Shown here: one piece after another, positions 31,371 to 36,401 of the stretch
Layout of the letters: each line of letters opens with the position of its first letter
Numbering within the stretch: the stretch's first letter is position 1
The notes under the pieces: generated by a model
Told to the model about the DNA's origin: nothing
The model's input: the letters and a program-made list of their open reading frames with translations, nothing else
Databases searched by the model: none
Translations under genes and position numbers: made by a program
DNA from: an uncultured Collinsella sp.
GTDB lineage: Bacteria; Actinomycetota; Coriobacteriia; Coriobacteriales; Coriobacteriaceae
DNA: 36,401 bases
Assembly (NCBI GenBank): GCA_900752215.1
Contig: CAADUO010000041.1
Coordinates: forward strand, 1-36,401
Direction of reading: 5' to 3'

Positions 31371-31428
31371 GCGTTGGCACGCAGGTGCAAAGACGCACCC
31401 TACCGTCTTGGCACCTGCGTGCCAACGC
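31371..31428 (+). other. Long hairpin in the kdgK leader
   Basis: Perfect 18-bp arms (GCGTTGGCACGCAGGTGC at 31371-31388 and its complement at 31411-31428) are extended, after one mismatch, by AAGACG/CGTCTT around an 8-base loop. It lies between the operators and the kdgK ribosome site, so it would form at the 5' end of the mRNA. No T-run follows. Confidence 0.8.
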
Positions 31429-31470
31429 CATATCAAAGGTGTACGCACGAGTAAAAGGAGCTGCGCGACC

Positions 31471-32505
31471 ATGGGTAAAACGGTTCTTACCTTCGGCGAG
31501 ATCATGATGAGGCTCTCGCCCAAAGATCATCTGCGCATTGAGCAGGCAACCGAGTTTGACGTCCGCTACGGTGGCGCCGAGGCCAACACCGCTCTTTCCC
31601 TCGCCTACCAGGGCGACAAGGCCGCTTACATCTCCGTTGTTCCGGCCAACCGCCTAGGCGAGTGCGCCCTGCGCTCGCTGAAGGCCTACGGCGTCGATAC
31701 CACGCGCGTCGTGCGTCAGGGCGACCGCCTTGGCTCCTATGTGTTTGAGGTCGGCGCCTCGCAGCGCGGCAACGGCTGCGTCTACGACCGCAAGTTCTCT
31801 GCCATCAACATGGCCAAGCGCGACGTCTTTGACTGGGACGAGATCCTCAAGGGCATCGATGTCTTCTATTTCTCCGGCGTGACCCCCGCTGTCTCCGATG
31901 AGATGGCCGCCGCCTGCAAGGAGGCACTCGCCGCCTGCCGCGCCAAGGGCATCACCACCGTGTGTGACGTGAACTATCGCGGCAAGATGTGGTCGCCCGA
32001 GAAGTCGCAGGCCACCATGAGGAAACTCCTGCCGCTCGTCGACATCTGCATCGCCAACGACGAGGATGCGCCTGCTGGCCTCGGTATGACCTGCGTCTCT
32101 GGCTCCCTTGCCCACGGCATCGAGGAGCGCGACACCTATGTCGAGATGGCCCGTCAGATCTGCGCCGAGTACGGCTGCAAGAAGGTCGCCTCGGTCGTCC
32201 GCAACATCTCCTGCGTCGAGCGCTCCATCTGGATGGGCATGCTCTTTGACGCCGAGAGCGGCGAGCACTGGTTCTCCCCTGCTCACGATGTACACGTGCT
32301 CGAGGGCGTTGCCGCTGGCGACGCTTTCAACGCCGGCCTCGTCCATGCCCTCATCAACGACTTTGACCCGCAGGCTGCCGTCAACTACGCCATCGCGGCC
32401 TCGATCCTCAAGCTCACCATCAAGGGCGATTCCAACTTGGTGACCGCAGACGAGATCGCAGCCGTGGCATCAGCCGCCGACGGTGGCACTCGCGTCGCAC
32501 GCTAG
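31471..32505 (+). CDS. kdgK: 2-keto-3-deoxygluconate kinase
   Basis: KdgK phosphorylates 2-keto-3-deoxygluconate to KDPG in uronate or pectin breakdown and the Entner-Doudoroff pathway. The 344-residue protein is a PfkB-family kinase with an N-terminal sugar-binding part (TFGEIMMRLSPKDHLRIEQA ... VRYGGAEANTALSLA) and the C-terminal anion-hole motif GVAAGDAFNAG, with base D284. ATG 31471 follows AAAAGGAG by about ten bases. Codon use is strongly biased (GCC, AAG, ATC, GAC), suggesting high expression. The kdgA gene follows on the same strand after a 253-base structured gap. It is divergent from a LacI repressor. Confidence 0.9.
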   Translation: MGKTVLTFGEIMMRLSPKDHLRIEQATEFDVRYGGAEANTALSLAYQGDKAAYISVVPANRLGECALRSLKAYGVDTTRVVRQGDRLGSYVFEVGASQRGNGCVYDRKFSAINMAKRDVFDWDEILKGIDVFYFSGVTPAVSDEMAAACKEALAACRAKGITTVCDVNYRGKMWSPEKSQATMRKLLPLVDICIANDEDAPAGLGMTCVSGSLAHGIEERDTYVEMARQICAEYGCKKVASVVRNISCVERSIWMGMLFDAESGEHWFSPAHDVHVLEGVAAGDAFNAGLVHALINDFDPQAAVNYAIAASILKLTIKGDSNLVTADEIAAVASAADGGTRVAR

Positions 32506-32519
32506 TCCGTCTCCATTCC

Positions 32520-32708
32520 GCGGGCCGCAGCTTTCCAATCCCATACCCCTGCGGCCCGCTCCCCGATTCCTCCGGCCGGGCAAAACCACCAGTCCCATTC
32601 CGGTTTTGCCTGGCATTTCCTACATGACTGGTCGAGCAGCCGGTTTTGGAATTGCTTGAACCCCAAGCAGTGCCTCCGATAACCAATCCAAAATCGGCTC
32701 CTGACCAG
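32520..32708 (+). other. Highly structured kdgK-kdgA intergenic region
   Basis: Several stems can form here. GCGGGCCGCAG (32520-32530) pairs with CTGCGGCCCGC (32549-32559), and GGCAAAACC (32579-32587) with GGTTTTGCC (32602-32610). A multi-helix unit at 32628-32708 has CTGGTC/GACCAG, GAG/CTC, CCGGTTTTGG/CCAAAATCGG and an inner CTTG/CAAG hairpin. CCAGTC (32589-32594) can pair instead with GACTGG (32626-32631), which overlaps the CTGGTC arm, so two folds are mutually exclusive. No gene is visible in the gap. Confidence 0.6.
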
Positions 32709-32758
32709 CACATTTGGCAATCACGCGCCCATGCGCGCCACACATCGAAAGGAACATC

Positions 32759-33400
32759 ATGTTCGATCAGTTCTACACCACGCTTGAGTCCCTGGGCATC
32801 GTGCCAGTCGTCGTGCTCGACAAGGTCGAGGACGCCGCTCCGCTCGCCCACGCCCTTATGGCAGCTGGCATGAAGTCCGCCGAGGTCACCTTCCGCACCG
32901 CCTGCGCCGCCGAGTGCATCGCCGCTATGGCCGAGGCCGAGCCCGAGATGTGCGTTGGCGCCGGCACTGTCCTGACCGTCGAGCAGGTTGAGCAGGCCCG
33001 CGCAGCCGGTGCCAAGTTCATCGTCTCCCCGGGTTACAACGAGGACGTCGTGAAGCACTGCATCGACATCGACCTGCCCGTCCTTCCCGGCACCGTGACC
33101 CCCTCCGAGGTCACCGCAGCCGAGAACCTGGGCCTCAAGGTCACCAAATTCTTCCCCGCGTCCCAGTATGGCGGCCTGAACACCATCAAGGCCCTCGCCG
33201 CTCCGTTTGTCGGTCACCGCTTTATGCCTACCGGCGGCGTGAGCACCGCCAACGTCGAGGAGTACCTGAGCTCCTCCGCCATCATCGCCTGCGGTGGCAC
33301 CTGGATGGTCAAGCCGGCCCTGTTTGCCGACGGCGACTTCTCCAAGGTCGAGCAGATCGCCCGCGAGGCCATGGACGTCGTCAAGAAGGTCCGCGGCTAG
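32759..33400 (+). CDS. kdgA: KDPG aldolase (2-dehydro-3-deoxyphosphogluconate aldolase)
   Basis: The aldolase splits KDPG into pyruvate and glyceraldehyde-3-phosphate. The 213-residue class I enzyme shows E42 and R46 in AEVTFRT, the GAGTVLT loop (67-73), the Schiff-base lysine K130 in VTKFFPAS and the phosphate-binding PTGGVS. ATG 32759 follows AAAGGA by five bases; the in-frame upstream segment lacks support. Codon bias is as strong as in kdgK, and the two act in sequence. A clear terminator follows. Confidence 0.93.
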   Translation: MFDQFYTTLESLGIVPVVVLDKVEDAAPLAHALMAAGMKSAEVTFRTACAAECIAAMAEAEPEMCVGAGTVLTVEQVEQARAAGAKFIVSPGYNEDVVKHCIDIDLPVLPGTVTPSEVTAAENLGLKVTKFFPASQYGGLNTIKALAAPFVGHRFMPTGGVSTANVEEYLSSSAIIACGGTWMVKPALFADGDFSKVEQIAREAMDVVKKVRG

Positions 33401-33418
33401 GTTTAGCTCTCTATCGTG

Positions 33419-33455
33419 AAAGGGGGCGTGCCCTAGACCTCGCCCCCTTTCTTTT
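33419..33455 (+). terminator. Rho-independent terminator after kdgA
   Basis: AAAGGGGGCG (33419-33428) pairs with CGCCCCCTTT (33441-33450) and is followed by CTTTT. Confidence 0.9.
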
Positions 33456-33556
33456 AAAGCGGCTCGGAAGCGCGCCGTTTCCGTCACGGACAAGAACCAA
33501 AACCGTCTTGTATGCTGATAGAACGTGACGGAAGCGACACGCCTCCAAGCCGCTTT
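33456..33556. other. Nested 101-base palindrome downstream of kdgA
   Basis: A 17-base arm starting AAAGCGGCT (33456-33472) pairs with 33540-33556 except for two A-C mismatches. Inside it, CCGTCACG (33481-33488) pairs with CGTGACGG (33524-33531), and inside that ACAAGA (33490-33495) pairs with TCTTGT (33506-33511). The whole folds into one long rod; no coding frame is credible here. It may be a small structured RNA or a dispersed palindromic element. Confidence 0.6.
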
Positions 33557-33618
33557 GCCTACTCGGCTGGCCGTCGCGCTCAACTAAGCCACCTCGACAA
33601 AAGCCGAGCCACCAAAAC

Positions 33619-33689
33619 AGCTGCGGCACCGTCTGGAGGAATGGACCCTTGCTTCCGGTCTTTTCCTCCAAGCGGCGCCGCAGCTTTTT
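33619..33689. terminator. Bidirectional terminator-like hairpin between kdgA and the GntR gene
   Basis: AGCTGCGGC (33619-33627) pairs with GCCGCAGCT (33677-33685), followed by TTTT on the plus strand and preceded by AAAA, which gives a T-run on the minus strand. Inside, GGAGGAA (33635-33641) pairs with TTCCTCC (33663-33669). The remaining bases up to 33792 hold nothing I recognise. Confidence 0.65.
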
Positions 33690-33792
33690 CGTGCCCCGAT
33701 GTGCCCCGTCACTTGCGGTGGAATACGGACTGCCTACACCATCAGAGCCGCAAAACAATCCCTATTTCACCGCAACTAAATAAAGGGACAAA

Positions 33793-34485
33793 TTAGATGG
33801 CCGAGTCTTTGGACAGCTCAAAATAGTCGGGATGCAAGGCGATAACCGGGCCCTGCTCCTCGGGCATCAGGTGCAAGTGCGTCTCCGCCAGATAACTCGC
33901 CGCATCGGTATCGCCCCTCTTAATGGCCTCGAGAATCCGGCGATGCTGCCGACGAATCGGCTCCCAATCCAGATCCTGCGACACCATACGCAACCAGTTG
34001 TATCGCTCAAAATGCGTGTTGACGCTCTTCATCCAATCCCACAACATGTGACGACCGGCAATCTCAAAACATGTCTCATGGAACAGGTTATCCAGGTCAA
34101 AGAAACGGCGCGTTTCGCCATGGTCGAGCGACTCGGACTCGGTAAGAATCTGCTCAAGCCGCTGCTTTTGCTCGGGCGAGGCGGCCGAACAGCATTTAAT
34201 AAGCACGCTTCTCTCGAGCTTCTCGCGCAAGAAACAGGCGTTCTCGGCGCGTTCCATGCTGATCTTAGAGACGTAGGTGCCGCTTTTGGGACGCGTTTCC
34301 ACCAGCTCCTGCTCACGCAGGCGCACAAAGGACTCGCGAATGGGCGTGCGCCCGATTCCCGTCTCCTTTTCCAGACCAATCGCCGAAAGACGCGTGCCGG
34401 GCCTGAGCTCGGCATAGATGATCTTGGAGCGCAATGCGTTGTACGCCTGGTCTTGCAGGCTCTGATAATGCTGGTGCTGTTCCAT
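33793..34485 (-). CDS. GntR family regulator, FCD (FadR-like) subgroup
   Basis: This 230-residue regulator has a winged-helix GntR domain (residues ~12-75: AYNALRSKIIYAELRPGTRL ... TGIGRTPIRESFVRLREQEL) and an all-helical FCD ligand domain with the expected metal-site residues (DLDNLFHETCFEIAG ... QHRRILEAI ... AETHLHLM). FCD regulators respond to small carboxylic acids such as gluconate, lactate or uronates. Its place next to kdgA suggests, without proving, a role in sugar-acid use. ATG 34485 follows GAGGG by four bases; the frame extends upstream to 34530 without support. Confidence 0.88.
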   Translation of the reverse strand: MEQHQHYQSLQDQAYNALRSKIIYAELRPGTRLSAIGLEKETGIGRTPIRESFVRLREQELVETRPKSGTYVSKISMERAENACFLREKLERSVLIKCCSAASPEQKQRLEQILTESESLDHGETRRFFDLDNLFHETCFEIAGRHMLWDWMKSVNTHFERYNWLRMVSQDLDWEPIRRQHRRILEAIKRGDTDAASYLAETHLHLMPEEQGPVIALHPDYFELSKDSAI

Positions 34486-34618
34486 AAAGCCCTCGGATAA
34501 GTCCTCGGTTAGTCGAATACCACCATGCAATACTATCGCATCGACACGCCCCAGCTCCCAATCAGTCTTTTTGGGACGGGGCTCTTTTAGCTACCCTGGC
34601 CCGCAGATCGGCCCCCTT

Positions 34619-34778
34619 GCCACAAAAGTGGCCCATCTACTACGTTAACGCGGAGAGCCCAGACCATGCTGAAAAGTGCAAAAACAAAACCGCAGGTAGA
34701 CAGCTTGTCGATTTTCGAAAAAGCCGACTATGGTTGACCCCTGCGGCTTAAACGTAGTAGATAGGCCCTTTTCGTGGC
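34619..34778. mobile_element. 160-base palindromic (MITE-like) element
   Basis: The ends form an imperfect inverted repeat of about 30 bases: GCCACAAAAGTGGCCCATCT (from 34619) against the complement of 34748-34778, sharing ATCTACTACGTT. Further in, CCGCAGG and CCTGCGG also pair. No gene is present. The structure fits a non-autonomous mobile or dispersed repeat upstream of the GntR gene; I cannot confirm copies elsewhere from this window. Confidence 0.6.
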
Positions 34779-34900
34779 GCAGCACTACTGCACCCCAAAT
34801 TGGCACCCCGAGCCCTCATGAGTTGCCAACAAGCTGTTCGCCCAGCGCTTTATCCGCGCGGCATTCGGATAATAGCACCACCGTAAGAACCCGCGAACAG

Positions 34901-34960
34901 CGCTATACGTTGCTATATCTCACTATACTTTGCTATATCTTGCTATATCTTGCTATATCT
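34901..34960 (+). repeat. Six-unit 10-bp tandem array upstream of the AAA ATPase gene
   Basis: Six consecutive 10-base units end 18 bases before the ATPase start. Units 2, 4, 5 and 6 are exactly TGCTATATCT, and units 1 and 3 are variants (CGCTATACGT, CACTATACTT). The period is close to one helical turn, so the units present the same DNA face. Each holds a TATA-rich core that may double as a -10 box. The array looks like an operator or iteron cluster; it is too short and spacer-free for CRISPR. Confidence 0.85.
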
Positions 34961-34978
34961 TGAGCAAAGGTGGCTCAC

Positions 34979-36070
34979 ATGCAAACAAACCCTTTTAAGC
35001 CCACAGCAGGTAAAACACCCCCCACGATTATCGGCCGCGAAGATGTACTTGAAGAATTCAATGAAGACCTCGTCAACGGGCCTGGTGCCCCGGGGCGCCT
35101 AATGCGCATAGCCGGCGTCCGTGGAACGGGCAAGACGGTCCTCCTTGACGAGTGCTCACGTTTGGCGCAAAGCCGTGGCTGGACGGTCATAAAAGAGGTC
35201 GCAACCGAGGGACTTTGCCCGCGCATTCTCGAACAGCTGCAGCCCAAATTCCAGGTCAAACACGCCAGATTTGAGCCCACCGTAGCTGGCATATCCATCG
35301 GCAGCATAGACATTGAGCGAATCGGCCCATCGCTACGCGACGCCATGAGACAGACAATATCCAAGAATGGAAATGGCCTGCTCATCACTCTCGACGAGGT
35401 TCAAGACGCAGAGCTCGATGAGGTCCGAACGCTCTCCATTGCGATTCAGCAGGTTATCGGCGAAGACCTTGATATCGCCTTTGTTTTTGCTGGGCTGCCT
35501 TCGATGATTGAAAGCATCATCAACGGAAAGACACTTGCGTTTTTGCGCCGCGCCCTCCCCTTTGATCTGAAGGCTGTGGCAGTAACCGAAGTGTCGTACT
35601 CCCTCGAGGAAACCATTGAAGCGTCTGGCATGGAGTTGCAGCCAGGTATTGCCGGCCAACTTGCCGAGGCAACGCAGGGCTATCCTTTCATGATCCAACT
35701 CGTTGGATACTACGCATGGCAGTTGGCAAGACGCGCACATACAACGATTATTGGAGAAGAAGAAGCCGAGCGTGGCATTGCAACGGCACGCGAACGCTTC
35801 TGCGCCATGGTGATTGAGCCCGCGCTGCAGCGCATTCCGCCCACGTGCATCGCTTATCTGCTGAGCATGGCGTCTTTGGGGCAGACGAGCTCGACCAGCA
35901 TGGTTGCCGATGCCCTAAACAAAACGCCTCAACAGGTGAGTTCCGTCCGCAGCCGCCTGTTAAGAGAATCGATTATCGAGGCTCCCTCGTACGGCAAGGT
36001 CTCATTTGCCATCCCCTACATGCGCGACTACCTCTACGAGCACAAAGCCGAACTGGAAGTTGAACTGTAG
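34979..36070 (+). CDS. AAA ATPase (STAND/archaeal-type) with C-terminal winged helix
   Basis: This 363-residue protein has Walker A GVRGTGKT (46-53), Walker B LLITLDE (134-140), a sensor-like segment (IAFVFAGLPSMI) and a C-terminal winged-helix part (TSMVADALNKTPQQVSSVRS ... IPYMRDYLYEH). Such ATPases are common in accessory regions and are often linked to defence or mobile elements, but no partner nuclease is adjacent. ATG 34979 follows AAAGGTGG by five bases; GTG 34970 is in frame but too close to that site. A 10-bp tandem array precedes it and a degenerate repeat block and an IS element follow. Confidence 0.82.
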   Translation: MQTNPFKPTAGKTPPTIIGREDVLEEFNEDLVNGPGAPGRLMRIAGVRGTGKTVLLDECSRLAQSRGWTVIKEVATEGLCPRILEQLQPKFQVKHARFEPTVAGISIGSIDIERIGPSLRDAMRQTISKNGNGLLITLDEVQDAELDEVRTLSIAIQQVIGEDLDIAFVFAGLPSMIESIINGKTLAFLRRALPFDLKAVAVTEVSYSLEETIEASGMELQPGIAGQLAEATQGYPFMIQLVGYYAWQLARRAHTTIIGEEEAERGIATARERFCAMVIEPALQRIPPTCIAYLLSMASLGQTSSTSMVADALNKTPQQVSSVRSRLLRESIIEAPSYGKVSFAIPYMRDYLYEHKAELEVEL

Positions 36071-36089
36071 AAACGGCAACTGCCCTGCA

Positions 36090-36240
36090 AGACGAAAACC
36101 GTTTTCGTACGGATTAAAGCAGACGTAGACGATTTTCGTCTTGATTTGCGTACGGAATTAAGACGTAAATTGCGCTTTCGTACGCTTATTACCAGACGCA
36201 AATTGTTTTCGTCCGGCCATGCGTCCCCAATCTAGACGAA
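36090..36240. repeat. Degenerate tandem repeat block downstream of the AAA ATPase gene
   Basis: AGACG recurs at 36090, 36121, 36161, 36194 and 36234, giving gaps of 31, 40, 33 and 40 bases, that is an alternating A-B-A-B pattern with a ~72-base super-period. Units share TTTTCGT or TTTCGTACG cores; the first contains the small palindrome ACGAAAAC-C-GTTTTCGT. No gene is visible between 36071 and the IS end. Confidence 0.6.
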
Positions 36241-36316
36241 AAGAGCCCCGAGCTCGTATTGAACTGCATCCCAATTCTTGGACGGGCGCCGATGCCCTGA
36301 TCTGGAGTGGGTATGA

Positions 36317-36401
36317 TGAATTGGACACCTAGTTAAGAGCGAAAGGTGTTCAAGATGACCCAAAGAAGAAAGCGATACGACAGGCAGTTCAAGGTCTCGG
36401 C
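36317..36401 (+). mobile_element. Left end of an IS3-type insertion sequence (truncated by window)
   Basis: The sequence TGAATTGGACACCTAGTTAA near 36317-36336 resembles IS3-family left ends, which begin TG and carry GGACAC-type inverted repeats. A transposase gene starts about 38 bases inside. The exact boundary and the right end cannot be seen. Confidence 0.55.
36355..36401 (+). CDS. IS3-type transposase OrfA, first 15 codons
   Basis: ATG 36355 follows AAAGGTG at six bases and opens MTQRRKRYDRQFKVS, the usual beginning of the helix-turn-helix OrfA protein of IS3-family elements (KRY-x-x-x-FK). Only the first 15 codons lie in the window, so length and integrity are unknown. Confidence 0.65.
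   Translation, partial: MTQRRKRYDRQFKVS

Noticed and set aside
33411..33758. Open frames in the gap between kdgA and the GntR gene
   Set aside because: They run through nested palindromes and a terminator, without ribosome sites or recognisable products.
34901..34960. CRISPR-like array
   Set aside because: The units are 10 bases without spacers, so this is a simple tandem repeat.
36090..36240. CRISPR or tRNA-like structure in the repeat block
   Set aside because: Units are degenerate and unevenly spaced, and no cloverleaf with a CCA-type acceptor could be drawn.

Overview
The window is a high-GC Gram-positive chromosome segment, most likely from a Coriobacteriia gut anaerobe such as Collinsella. 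This is inferred from the gene mix: SpaA-type pilins with a sortase signal, paired ABC exporters, a MoaC-MobB fusion, a GlnR-like OmpR regulator, and many intergenic palindromes. The background is GC-rich, interrupted by visibly AT-richer patches at about 4.16-4.62, 17.5-19.1, 21.7-22.6 and 25.2-27.4 kb, which look like acquired accessory DNA.

Layout. 1-4158 (minus): the distal part of a pilus operon, with a short exported peptide, a ~1030-residue sortase-anchored SpaA/choice-of-anchor-A adhesin and the start of a backbone pilin, all translationally coupled by overlaps. 4663-11005 (minus): HAD hydrolase, MFS transporter, MoaC-MobB fusion with MoaA, and an AbiEi/DUF559-like protein; two families of palindromic repeats (three copies each) sit between these genes. 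11221-17442: a heterodimeric ABC exporter (minus), divergent from a MATE pump with a MerR/GyrI-type regulator (plus), a drug-resistance locus with a MerR-like dyad at the MATE promoter. 17551-19115: a Tat-exported papain-like protease with a small lipoprotein. 19151-21379 (minus): NAD-dependent DNA ligase. 21488-23463: a MITE-like element, two small secreted or anchored proteins, and a DUF2975/YozG-like pair. 23573-25030 (minus): HtrA protease. 25203-27317 (minus): a second papain-like protease operon paralogous to the first. 27500-29550 (minus): a GlnR-like regulator and a glutamine synthetase homologue that lacks several metal ligands, with a GlnR-box-like site upstream. 29677-30171 (minus): a RelB/DinJ-nucleotidyltransferase fusion. 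30214-33400: a LacI regulator divergent from kdgK and kdgA (2-keto-3-deoxygluconate to pyruvate and glyceraldehyde-3-phosphate), with operators and large leader hairpins. 33793-34485 (minus): a GntR/FCD regulator. 34979-36070: an AAA ATPase flanked by a 10-bp tandem array and a degenerate repeat block. 36355-end: the beginning of an IS3-type transposase.

The most unusual content is (i) two paralogous secreted papain-like proteases, each encoded with a small membrane-anchored beta-rich partner, (ii) the glutamine synthetase homologue with substituted catalytic metal ligands next to a GlnR-like regulator, (iii) the antitoxin-nucleotidyltransferase fusion, and (iv) the high density of structured palindromic elements between genes. 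All functions are inferred from reading the sequence; no database search was possible.
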